From NCBI RefSeq assembly GCF_000800455.1, contig NZ_CP007456.1:1178001-1242000 (forward strand): 64,000 nt of DNA, written 5' to 3'. Source of the DNA: Bifidobacterium catenulatum PV20-2. Its GTDB lineage: Bacteria > Actinomycetota > Actinomycetes > Actinomycetales > Bifidobacteriaceae. Under the pieces are notes generated by a model. It saw only the letters and a list, made by a program, of their open reading frames with translations. It was not told the DNA's origin and did no database searches. The position numbers and the translations under genes are program-made. Positions 17,052-25,827 of this stretch are shown here, one piece after another (position 1 is the first letter of the stretch; each line of letters starts with the position of its first letter).

Positions 17052-19867
17052 GCACAGTTCTCCTTATGCAGCATTCGCGCGGATATGATCTGTAACTCAT
17101 CGTGCAGCACGCGTCGTAATGTTGCACTGTTGTCCGGATCACTAAATATCGAATAATGATCACCAGGAATAGGCACCACGTGGAGGGCCTTGCAGTACCG
17201 CGTCCATTGTTCGGCACGATACGGCTGCATTCGGACGAACTTGTATGCCGCGTCGCTCAACGGCTGACGTGCATACAGCAGAGTTATGCCAACGTCCATA
17301 TCTGGCAGAAGATGCTGGTCACACAGCGCTTGATGGTTGGCCACCCATACATGAAACATGCGTTTGATCACTGAGTCAGTGAATGTCTCGGGGATGCTTC
17401 CACGTGTACGTAGCTCACGTATAGCATGATCAAGTGTCTGGAAATTATGTGTATCGAAGATATCTCCTCTGCCGTTTCCGGTGATGAACCCCCATATTTC
17501 CGGGAAGTGATTGACATAATCACGCATAGACAACTGCGATTGTGCGTAAGCCTCGGGAACGATACTGTCGATGAATATCAGCTCCTTCACCTGCACGCCA
17601 TTCCGGCGAAGCTCGGAGGCCACGGCAAGAGCTAGATTGCCACCGAGGGAATAACCACCCAACGCTAACGGTTGCTGGAGGTCATGGTGATCCATGATGT
17701 AGCACGCGTATCGCTTCGCCATATCTTGAACCGAACTGACCGGCTCCATATCTTGGGGGAACGCGATACCGAAAACATTGAACGGCACGTCCAGATTGTC
17801 GAATAGCTTACGGTAACAGAATATACTGCCGCCGGCTGGGTGAATCATATATAAGGAAGAAGCCTGCCCTCCTGTACTAATGGGTATGATAGAGGGTACC
17901 GTCTGCCCAGGGACACGTAGATGTTTGGCAAGCCTAGCGGGGGTATCCATGATCTGCAACAATGTCGGATCCACATCAAGGTTGAGCGTTGCGCCGATTT
18001 GCGCAGCGATGGAAACCGCAGTAAGCGAGTCACTGCACAGGTCGGAGAACCTGTCGTCAGAATGCACCTGCACACCGATAAATTCTGACCATATGCGGAT
18101 AATCTCATCCAGTATGCTGGTGCCTGACGATTTTGTCGGCACAGGATTGTTGGAGGTCTTGCTATAAATCTTGCATGACGGTTTCACCCAGAACTCTTTA
18201 CCTTGGAACATAAGGTAAGGGAGAGGCACTACTTTCCCCTCCGGTATCAAAGGCTTTAATATGTCATTACGCCCATTCTCTAGCCATTGCCGCGCCAGCT
18301 CGTTGTGGCAGGCCGGCACAACATGGCATGCAGCATAATCCTCCAAACTTAGAGCCAAATCATCGACATCCCCGACAGAGAAACAGATACGATTAGGCAA
18401 TTCCCCTAATCTTCGGTAACACGTATAGGCTATATCCTCCAACGATGGAGTGTGCGCGCGGATATACTGTGCCACACTGAGGCATAGTTGGCGCAGATAC
18501 CGGTCATTGACCGCATTCAACACTATGACAACTGGTGCGGTTGATGCGGTTATACAATGGTCCGTTATTTTTGCAGTAGACGCATCGTCGAATTTTGAGA
18601 GGATACAATGCACATTTGTGCCGCCAAGACCCAACGCTGTCACAGCCATATGGGACTGAGCATTCGTCAGAGGAACATTATGCGCGGGAATGCCGATATG
18701 CGAAGCATCGATTGCAAGATGAGGGTTTGGCGTATGATAGTTGATTTGTCGAGGAAGAATACCGTTGCTGAGACTCATAACAACTTTAATCACACCGGTG
18801 ATTCCAGCTGCCGCGTCAAGATGTCCAATGTTAGCTTTGACAGATCCAATCAGCAGATTGTCCGTCCGATGCTTAGTCTCGTATCCGTCTTGGATACCTC
18901 GGAATTCAATCGGATCGCCCAATGCGGTACCCGTGCCATGAGTCTCAACATAGCAGATGTCGTTCATGGTCAGATGTGTCTTGGAAAGCGCTTTTCGTAT
19001 GACATCGACCTGTCCTTGCACAGAAGGCGCAGTGAACCCAATTTTACGGTTACCGTCATTGTTAATGCCTATGCCTTCGACGATGGCATGCACATGGTTA
19101 TGATCACGTAGTGCATCATCCAGTTTTTGTATGACAATGACAGAACATCCACTGCTGCGGACCATACCGTCCGCGCTTCTGTCGAACGGCGATACCGTTC
19201 CGGAAGCGGAGAACGTCGAACCGTTTAAGTGTGTATAGCCAGCCATATGGGGTAACACCAGTCCAACGCCGCCGACTACAGCTATATCGCATTCATTGGA
19301 TTCCAAGCTGTGGATGGCGTAATTGAGACATGTAAGCGAAGAGGAGCATGCGGTTTGCATTGCAAGGCTCGGGCCGGTGAGATTCAACTTGTAGGACACG
19401 CGTGTAGCCAAGAAATCTGCGCTGTTGCCAATGAGCGTCGCATAATCGTAGCCATCAGGAGTAATGCGCCCACTGGTCGTCAGATTATTCCTGACATAAG
19501 TGCTGTCCGACAAACATGCGAATACTCCTACCTGGTCAACGATGTGAAACGGATCGTATCCAGCGTGTTGTAAGGCTTGGTAAGAACATTGCAGAAATAT
19601 CCGGTGCTGCGGGTCTGTAATTTGTGCTTCCGCAGGGGTCATGCCGAAGAATTCGTTATCGAAATACTTGTAACGACGCAATCGTGTACCAAACGGCTTG
19701 TATGACGGATCATGGATGGTCGCCTCGTCGATTCCAGATCTGCGAAGTTCCGAGTCGCTGAATCGTACGATTGAATTGCGGCCATCCAATAGATTGCGAT
19801 AGAGCTGTTGCGGCGAATCCGCATCAGGGTATAAACCGGAAAAGCCAATGATGGCGATGCTGCTCAT
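17048..19867 (-). CDS. Polyketide synthase module KS-ACP-TE
   Basis: AT-less PKS. The ketosynthase covers about residues 1-425: Cys174 in QTACSSSL, His310 in VETHGTGTALGDP and His349 in ANIGHLDAAAG form the active site; the GMTPAEAQITDPQHR motif is typical of type I KS. A linker leads to an ACP (about 580-655) with Ser614 in DRFSDLCSDSLTA. A type I thioesterase follows (about 670-930), with Ser740 in LALGGYSLGGN, Asp767 region FIDSIV and His in PGDHYSIF. It is expected to condense malonate with the amino acid from the NRPS and release by cyclisation. Domain order equals RtcK of reutericyclin synthesis. Start overlaps the NRPS stop (ATGA). Confidence 0.94.
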   Translation of the reverse strand: MSSIAIIGFSGLYPDADSPQQLYRNLLDGRNSIVRFSDSELRRSGIDEATIHDPSYKPFGTRLRRYKYFDNEFFGMTPAEAQITDPQHRIFLQCSYQALQHAGYDPFHIVDQVGVFACLSDSTYVRNNLTTSGRITPDGYDYATLIGNSADFLATRVSYKLNLTGPSLAMQTACSSSLTCLNYAIHSLESNECDIAVVGGVGLVLPHMAGYTHLNGSTFSASGTVSPFDRSADGMVRSSGCSVIVIQKLDDALRDHNHVHAIVEGIGINNDGNRKIGFTAPSVQGQVDVIRKALSKTHLTMNDICYVETHGTGTALGDPIEFRGIQDGYETKHRTDNLLIGSVKANIGHLDAAAGITGVIKVVMSLSNGILPRQINYHTPNPHLAIDASHIGIPAHNVPLTNAQSHMAVTALGLGGTNVHCILSKFDDASTAKITDHCITASTAPVVIVLNAVNDRYLRQLCLSVAQYIRAHTPSLEDIAYTCYRRLGELPNRICFSVGDVDDLALSLEDYAACHVVPACHNELARQWLENGRNDILKPLIPEGKVVPLPYLMFQGKEFWVKPSCKIYSKTSNNPVPTKSSGTSILDEIIRIWSEFIGVQVHSDDRFSDLCSDSLTAVSIAAQIGATLNLDVDPTLLQIMDTPARLAKHLRVPGQTVPSIIPISTGGQASSLYMIHPAGGSIFCYRKLFDNLDVPFNVFGIAFPQDMEPVSSVQDMAKRYACYIMDHHDLQQPLALGGYSLGGNLALAVASELRRNGVQVKELIFIDSIVPEAYAQSQLSMRDYVNHFPEIWGFITGNGRGDIFDTHNFQTLDHAIRELRTRGSIPETFTDSVIKRMFHVWVANHQALCDQHLLPDMDVGITLLYARQPLSDAAYKFVRMQPYRAEQWTRYCKALHVVPIPGDHYSIFSDPDNSATLRRVLHDELQIISARMLHKENCA

Positions 19868-22800
19868 AAGCTCGAATCTCCTTGATTCAAATCGGTGTCC
19901 GTCATTTTTTGCAAGGCTAGTCCATCAATGAATTCCGCCATCGCCTGAGGAGTGGTATACGTAAATAAATCAATCATGCCCACATCTTTTTCGGTTAGTT
20001 TGAATGTCTGCAATATAAGCGCGTAGGTTTTCGCCAATAATAGTGATGACCCTCCCACCTCAAAGAACCGATCATCAGGTTGCACGTTCGGAATACCGAG
20101 AACTTTCCGCCAGATGTCCATCATCCGTTTGAGAGTCGTTTGTGAACTGGACTGCTCAGCCAAGTCAGTAACACTGGAAATGTCAGGAGTCGGAAGCTCG
20201 TCGATGTCAACCTTGCCGTTCACGGTCAAGGGGATATGGTCAATAGGCACCAGAAACGCGGGGATCATATATGGCTGAAGGTGTTGCTTGAGAAAGGTGC
20301 GCAATGATTGTGAATCTATATCCAGGTATCTATCACTTACGTAATAGCCGATGATGCGTTTGTCGCCATCAGCGAATTGACGCACCGTCACTACGCAATC
20401 GGCGCAACCGTGATACTTGTTTATCGCGGTCTTTATTTCGCCAATTTCAATGCGGTGCCCACTAATTTTAACCTGAGAGTCATTCCTTGCAACATAAATC
20501 AAGTCACCTTTACTGTTGAGATACGTCATGTCATGGCTGTGGAACACCGGGCCAGGTATGTTGGCATCGCCGCAGAATGCATCAGAATGCCGGCGGAAAT
20601 ACCCATCACTGACAGCGACGCCGCCGAGGACCAGTTCGCCGAGGAACCCCTCTGGTGCCACATGGCCGCTTATAGTGCGCACATAGCAATATGTGTTGGG
20701 AAATGGGCGACCAATGACGCCATTGACTTTCCGCTTGCGGTCGTCTAATACTGCATGGGTTGAAAGCACAGTAGCCTCAGTTACGCCATACAAAGAGACG
20801 ATGACTGTACCGTATTGTCGGTATTTCGCAATCCAAGCATCACACATGTGTGCATGGATGTACTCACCACCGAGAAAGAGGTAACGGATACATGATAGCG
20901 AATGATTTTCAACAGTCTCTTCATGTGTCTGCATATTTGAGAAGCTGGAAGGAGTCTGACTAAACATAGTCACTTGATGCTCCACCAACAGTTTGCGTAC
21001 CTCATCGGGATACATTTTGATGTTCGGAGGAACGATGACAACTCTCCCCCCGGATGTGAGTGGCGCGAACATCTCCCATATGGAGTAATCGAAACTATAT
21101 GAATGGAACATGGTCCAAACATCCATTTCGTCATACTCGAATCGCGACGAGGCCGCGTCGAATAATGAGACCATACTCGCATGGCGGACCGGCACACCTT
21201 TGGGAACACCGGTGGATCCCGAAGTGAACAGGATATACGCCAAATCCTCAGCATGGCACCGTGGCGTATAAGGACCGTCATCGTATTGGGCCGCAAAAGA
21301 CAGACATGAGGCAATTGTCCCCATGTAATTGTGACCGGAACAGGAATCGCCAATGATAGCGTAATCAGTTAACTGATCCATGATGAGGCGTTTACGACTG
21401 TCCGGCATAACGCTGTCCACCGGCACATACACTTTGCCTGCTTTAAATATGCCTAAAATCAAAGGCGCCAGATAAGCACTCACCGGTTCGGACACGATGA
21501 CATATCGTGCTTCGACGTGCCGGCAAAGAAAACGTGCCAGCCGATTGCTGATGTGCTCAACATCGGCGTAGGTAAGCTGTGTCTGTTTATAGATAACGGC
21601 AACGGCTTCAGGGCGAATGGCGGCATGGGCTGCGACCATTGAGCACACAGTGGCGGCGGAACAACGGAATTCCATTCCATCGCCGTTAATACTGGACAAC
21701 ATGGCGCGTTCTTCTTCGTCGTTGAGCAGGCTGATATCCCCGAGGCGTATCCGTCCGTTACATGATACTTCTTCGCAGAATCGCGCGATGTAACGTCCGA
21801 ACGGGATATCGCGGTACATTCCGTTACTCTCGTTCAATACAATTAATTCGTTGCCGTCGCGTTCAATACGAATTGAAACAGGGAACATACTCGACTCATT
21901 CGGGAGGTCGATCCGATTAATAGTCACATCGGGTAGATTGAGCGTCTGGAAATGAGTGTAATATGTTATAGCGCATTGTGGAGCAATGACACCGGGCAAA
22001 CTTAGCACATCGGCATTCTGATGTTCCGATAGTATGCGTAAATCATGCTGGATGCGTTCAAGATAATAGTCAAACGATTCATCTGGATCTATCGTGATGT
22101 GTAATGGCAGTGTATTGACATATAGTCCAATGTCGTCCAGTCGCTTTTTAGGCCTATTAGCATAGGGAATCGCAACGCCGACAGAATCAACATGAGTTAG
22201 CTGCCCGATAAGGAATGCATATGCGGACAGTAGGACCGCAAATGTCGTTGCACCGTGAATTTCGGCAATTTCAGAAGCGACCTTCCCGCATATACATTCG
22301 CGGTGCCCGATAAGTGGTTTAAGCGCGTGCTCATTGCCGTCACATACTATATTGTCATTGCCGAAATCGATATTCGAGTCTAGAGCATTCAGTACAAGAC
22401 TAGCCTGGTCCGTCGCCGTTTTCCGGGACCAAGCGTCTACGTAATCGAGATATGTGTCGTTGCGCACACGCCTATCCAAAGGCTTCACATAGGCATGTTC
22501 CACCTTAAGAAGAAACGCATCAAGGCTGAACGCATCGAAGATTGCATGACTTATGTGCATGAAAAACAGCACGCGGTGTTCGACTTCGATGATGGATAAT
22601 TCAGCGAGAGCCTCTCCAGTAAACGAGAATGGGATCCGTGCCTGCCTTTTCAGCTGATCAAGTACGTGTTCGTAACTGTTATGCGCAATTATATGTCGAA
22701 CTAGGATGTGCTCTTTGGCAAAGAATTGCTTCCACTGTCCGCTTGTGGTGTCGATGCGAATGGTGAACGCCGGACATTGATCAACTGCTGACTGGATTGC

Positions 22801-22944
22801 ATCGCGCATATATACGACATCAATGTCACCGCACAGTGAGAACAGATAGTTGAGATTATAGGCATCACTGTCTTGATGAATGCGTTGAAAGCTGATGATC
22901 TGCTTTTGCAGCGGAGTAAACGTAGATGTCTGATCATGAATCAT
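19864..22944 (-). CDS. Nonribosomal peptide synthetase module C-A-PCP
   Basis: Single NRPS module of 1026 residues. The condensation domain (about 5-420) has SHAIFDA at 132-138, with catalytic His133 kept though the first His of HHxxxDG is Ser; being first in the line it may acylate the amino acid with a fatty acid. The adenylation domain (about 430-910) has LFTSGSTGVPKG (572-583), A4 FDYSIWEMF with the amine-binding Asp, YGVTEAT (719) and Lys911 in NGKVD. The PCP carries Ser967 in FFEVGGSSLLL. Start at 22944 is chosen because GAGG lies 9 bases upstream; a 14-residue longer frame exists. Equivalent to RtcN. Substrate cannot be read from the pocket by eye. Confidence 0.94.
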   Translation of the reverse strand: MIHDQTSTFTPLQKQIISFQRIHQDSDAYNLNYLFSLCGDIDVVYMRDAIQSAVDQCPAFTIRIDTTSGQWKQFFAKEHILVRHIIAHNSYEHVLDQLKRQARIPFSFTGEALAELSIIEVEHRVLFFMHISHAIFDAFSLDAFLLKVEHAYVKPLDRRVRNDTYLDYVDAWSRKTATDQASLVLNALDSNIDFGNDNIVCDGNEHALKPLIGHRECICGKVASEIAEIHGATTFAVLLSAYAFLIGQLTHVDSVGVAIPYANRPKKRLDDIGLYVNTLPLHITIDPDESFDYYLERIQHDLRILSEHQNADVLSLPGVIAPQCAITYYTHFQTLNLPDVTINRIDLPNESSMFPVSIRIERDGNELIVLNESNGMYRDIPFGRYIARFCEEVSCNGRIRLGDISLLNDEEERAMLSSINGDGMEFRCSAATVCSMVAAHAAIRPEAVAVIYKQTQLTYADVEHISNRLARFLCRHVEARYVIVSEPVSAYLAPLILGIFKAGKVYVPVDSVMPDSRKRLIMDQLTDYAIIGDSCSGHNYMGTIASCLSFAAQYDDGPYTPRCHAEDLAYILFTSGSTGVPKGVPVRHASMVSLFDAASSRFEYDEMDVWTMFHSYSFDYSIWEMFAPLTSGGRVVIVPPNIKMYPDEVRKLLVEHQVTMFSQTPSSFSNMQTHEETVENHSLSCIRYLFLGGEYIHAHMCDAWIAKYRQYGTVIVSLYGVTEATVLSTHAVLDDRKRKVNGVIGRPFPNTYCYVRTISGHVAPEGFLGELVLGGVAVSDGYFRRHSDAFCGDANIPGPVFHSHDMTYLNSKGDLIYVARNDSQVKISGHRIEIGEIKTAINKYHGCADCVVTVRQFADGDKRIIGYYVSDRYLDIDSQSLRTFLKQHLQPYMIPAFLVPIDHIPLTVNGKVDIDELPTPDISSVTDLAEQSSSQTTLKRMMDIWRKVLGIPNVQPDDRFFEVGGSSLLLAKTYALILQTFKLTEKDVGMIDLFTYTTPQAMAEFIDGLALQKMTDTDLNQGDSSL

Positions 22945-22995
22945 TTTCGTGCACCTCGGGTTGCAACGTTGGATGAGAGCATACAACGCTATGGG

Positions 22996-23460
22996 TCATA
23001 GGGCCGGTTCTGATAGTTGACGACTCAGTTTAAATTTATATCCGTATTTGTAATCTCCATTGGCCGAGCGGGCCAATTTTCTGATGACATGGTGAACGGG
23101 CTTGCCGATGAGCTTGTCCACATCATCGAGACAATCCACCAGTTCAGACATGACGACTGGCCCTTCTTCCAGCTTAACTCCAACCATGATGCGGATGGCG
23201 TCTTCTCGGAATCCCATAATTCTAGTCGGAGGAAGGAGTTGTCGGCTAACGTTGATGAGGGTGCCTTTGCCGCTGAACGTGAACGGTTGGACGTCAAGAG
23301 AATGACACTGCGTGCAGACGAATCTCTTGGGGAAGAACATGCGCTTGCAATGCGGGCAGACGGTGCCAACCATACGATGAAGCCCATCGTATTCGTGCCA
23401 TTGCCTGAGTGATGATTCGACGGTGGGATTGCTGAGTTGTTCGGAATACTGATTTGCCAT
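22996..23460 (-). CDS. DUF35 OB-fold Zn-ribbon protein (PhlB-like)
   Basis: Small 154-residue protein of the acyl-transferase complex type. A Zn ribbon is formed by Cys35, Cys38, Cys49 and Cys52 (CPHC and CTQC), followed by an OB-fold (GKGTLINVSR, DAIRIMVGVKLEEGPVVM). Such proteins are paired with thiolase-like subunits, as PhlB with PhlC in the 2,4-diacetylphloroglucinol pathway, where it holds the two enzyme subunits together. It follows the thiolase gene by 10 bases and precedes the NRPS by about 50. Confidence 0.88.
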   Translation of the reverse strand: MANQYSEQLSNPTVESSLRQWHEYDGLHRMVGTVCPHCKRMFFPKRFVCTQCHSLDVQPFTFSGKGTLINVSRQLLPPTRIMGFREDAIRIMVGVKLEEGPVVMSELVDCLDDVDKLIGKPVHHVIRKLARSANGDYKYGYKFKLSRQLSEPAL

Positions 23461-23470
23461 GATATTTCAC

Positions 23471-24667
23471 TTACTCGTTGGTCATAACGACAGATACGCA
23501 ATGGGCGAATCCTCCGCCCACATAGGTGGACACGCCCCATCTGGGCTGATGCAGACGATATCCTCGTGCGGTGCCGTTGAGCTGCTGCACGATTTCGATG
23601 ATTGGATAGAGGCCAGCGGTTCCTCCGGCAAATCCGCGACCGATATTACCACCGTCTGTATTGACTGCAACACGACCGTCAGGGCCGCATTCCCCGGACA
23701 GAACAAAGTCAACGGCTTGTCCTTCTGGACAAATTCCTGCGGCTTCCAATGAAACGAATTCAGACGCAACTTGGTCGTAGATACCGATGGTATCGACATC
23801 GGACGGGGCAATTCCAGCCTCTCGGTATGCTTTGTCGCACGCGATGGATAAGGGGAATCCGTTACCTGCACTGCTGAGGGCCGGGTCGTCATATCCGTTA
23901 AGTAATGTGGCATCATAGCGATGCCCGACATAATGCGAAGTGGTGATATAGGCGCGACCTTGTACAAATACAGGATTGGCGCAAATGCGTTTGGCTACTT
24001 CTTCCGAGGCAAGAATCAATGCCGCTGATCCTTCACCAGGTTTCATGAAGCTACCAAACATAGGCATGCCGGCAAGTTCTTTATCAGTGGGAACCGGCTT
24101 GCCATACCACCACGCGGCAGGATGTTTACTTCCCATAGTCCGGGCAAACTTGCCATACGCCATTAGGCCCGCTGCTCTTTTTTCAGCTGGGATGTTGTAT
24201 CGGGCGAAGTACTCGCGTTGCATCAGCACTGCATCTATGTGAGAGTATCCAAGATTGTAGTCATACATCGAGTCAGAACTAATTAGAGCATAATCAAAAA
24301 AGGGCAATACATCACTGGATTTTTCAAATCCGGCGACCAATGCTATGTCGCATTCCTTGCTGGCGATGAGTTGACATCCTTGCATAAACGCTGTATGTCC
24401 GCTGGCACAATTTGATGCGTTGATGAACCCGGGAATGGGCGAGAGCGCTAATGCATCGTTGAGCGTAGCAGAAACGCCACCGTATCCGATTTCGCATTCT
24501 CCTGTGTAGGAGAACGAACTTCCCTTGATGTCGGTTGCTTCGATCTTCGCATCCCGGATCGCCTTATAAACGGATTCCACAAGCAACTGCTTGAAACTTT
24601 TATCCGGATGGCTTATCCCAGGATTATCGACCATACCTGTTCCGATAATCGCAACACGATTTGTCAT
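23471..24667 (-). CDS. Thiolase-like acyltransferase subunit (PhlC-like)
   Basis: SCP2-type thiolase fold, 398 residues. Nucleophile Cys87 lies in NASNCASGHTAF, close to the catalytic Cys position of PhlC; GGNIGRGFAGGTAGL and the C-terminal GGGFAHC (His389, Cys390) are further active-site elements. In the phl pathway this subunit takes and transfers the acetyl group in a CoA-independent C-acetylation. In reutericyclin synthesis homologues acetylate the tetramic acid ring. Sits between the KAS III-like and DUF35 genes, in the order A-C-B of the phl operon. Confidence 0.9.
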   Translation of the reverse strand: MTNRVAIIGTGMVDNPGISHPDKSFKQLLVESVYKAIRDAKIEATDIKGSSFSYTGECEIGYGGVSATLNDALALSPIPGFINASNCASGHTAFMQGCQLIASKECDIALVAGFEKSSDVLPFFDYALISSDSMYDYNLGYSHIDAVLMQREYFARYNIPAEKRAAGLMAYGKFARTMGSKHPAAWWYGKPVPTDKELAGMPMFGSFMKPGEGSAALILASEEVAKRICANPVFVQGRAYITTSHYVGHRYDATLLNGYDDPALSSAGNGFPLSIACDKAYREAGIAPSDVDTIGIYDQVASEFVSLEAAGICPEGQAVDFVLSGECGPDGRVAVNTDGGNIGRGFAGGTAGLYPIIEIVQQLNGTARGYRLHQPRWGVSTYVGGGFAHCVSVVMTNE

Positions 24668-24721
24668 GAATATTCCTTGTCTGTATATGAGGATCAGTTC
24701 GTGTCCTCTCTGGTGAGCTGA

Positions 24722-25810
24722 TTAGTTGAATGTCCCGATGGTAATGTTCGGCGAAGAGAGTTTGTACTCATTTTTGAGCGCGATGGGATATTTGACGTTT
24801 ATGGTTTCGTCAAGTATGCCGGTCACGGTGCTGACCAAGTTGCGCTGGTATTCAGTGACGTGCTCCGTGGCAGTCAATCCCAACACATCGGCACCAGCGT
24901 TGTGACCGTAAGCACACAGCAAGATGTTGCTGCCCGGTTCACAGATCTCCAGTACCTTGGCCAATGCGATGAGAGGGACCGCCGATCCTAAATCACCTGT
25001 AGTCGAAGCGAACAATGTGGGCAGGATGCGCTCTTTGTCGATGTGCAGGTGACGTGCCAATTGCAATGACTGTCCAACATGTTCTTGGGGTAGGATGACG
25101 TAGTTAAAATCGTTGACTGTCATGGCTTGTTCGGCCATGAATCGTTGCAGCGCTGTTGTGATGTGACGCATCATACCGATATGCGTGGTGCCTGAATCCA
25201 TCGGCATCAGGCCGCGAATATAACGTTCGTCCTCGGGACGGCCGAATTCCGGGAAATTGGAATTACAGCTGGAGACTTTGAAGATTTCAGCGATGACGTT
25301 CTGATCACTTATCAAAAGGGCACCTGCTCCCGCTCCTTCATATGATTCACGCAGGTCGCCGGGAGCAGTATGACGGCATAAGCTATCGGATCCCACAGCC
25401 AAGGCCTGATGCGCCAGTCCACTAGATATATACGCATAGGCATTGGTCAAAGCCATGATGCCAGAACGCTCGGCGGCGGACACGTCTTGGGATGTGTACG
25501 CATTGGATGCGGTGAGCATGTCCATCAGGGCGTTGGCACACCCCCTATACAGTTCCGGAGCCGTAACAGTGCCGAAGAACACTGCATCGACATCTGACGG
25601 GTCAGCTCTTGCGTTATCCATGCAATTATGAGAGGCTTCATGTGCCAACGTCAGGGTGTCTTCGTCGCTTCCTAAAGAAGTTCGGCATTCCGTTCCGAAT
25701 TGTTTGACGATTAGATCAGCCGATGTGTTATTCCACTGTGATACGGTGTCGATCACCGGCAATCTTCGGATTGGCACGGAGATTCCTGCAGAGCTGATTC
25801 CTATAGTCAT
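24722..25810 (-). CDS. KAS III-like acyltransferase subunit (PhlA-like)
   Basis: A 362-residue protein of the 3-oxoacyl-ACP synthase III / HMG-CoA synthase fold. The motif that holds the catalytic Cys in FabH (AAC-SG) reads DVSAAERSG at residues 110-117, so Glu114 stands where Cys is expected; it may be a structural or non-catalytic partner, as has been proposed for PhlA. Other fold elements are EGAGAGALLISD and STTGDLGSAVPLIALA, with AYGHNAGADVL near the end. ATG at 25810 with GAGGA 4 bases upstream. Follows the exporter permease by 17 bases. Confidence 0.85.
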   Translation of the reverse strand: MTIGISSAGISVPIRRLPVIDTVSQWNNTSADLIVKQFGTECRTSLGSDEDTLTLAHEASHNCMDNARADPSDVDAVFFGTVTAPELYRGCANALMDMLTASNAYTSQDVSAAERSGIMALTNAYAYISSGLAHQALAVGSDSLCRHTAPGDLRESYEGAGAGALLISDQNVIAEIFKVSSCNSNFPEFGRPEDERYIRGLMPMDSGTTHIGMMRHITTALQRFMAEQAMTVNDFNYVILPQEHVGQSLQLARHLHIDKERILPTLFASTTGDLGSAVPLIALAKVLEICEPGSNILLCAYGHNAGADVLGLTATEHVTEYQRNLVSTVTGILDETINVKYPIALKNEYKLSSPNITIGTFN

Positions 25811-25827
25811 AGATTCCTCTTTTCTTA

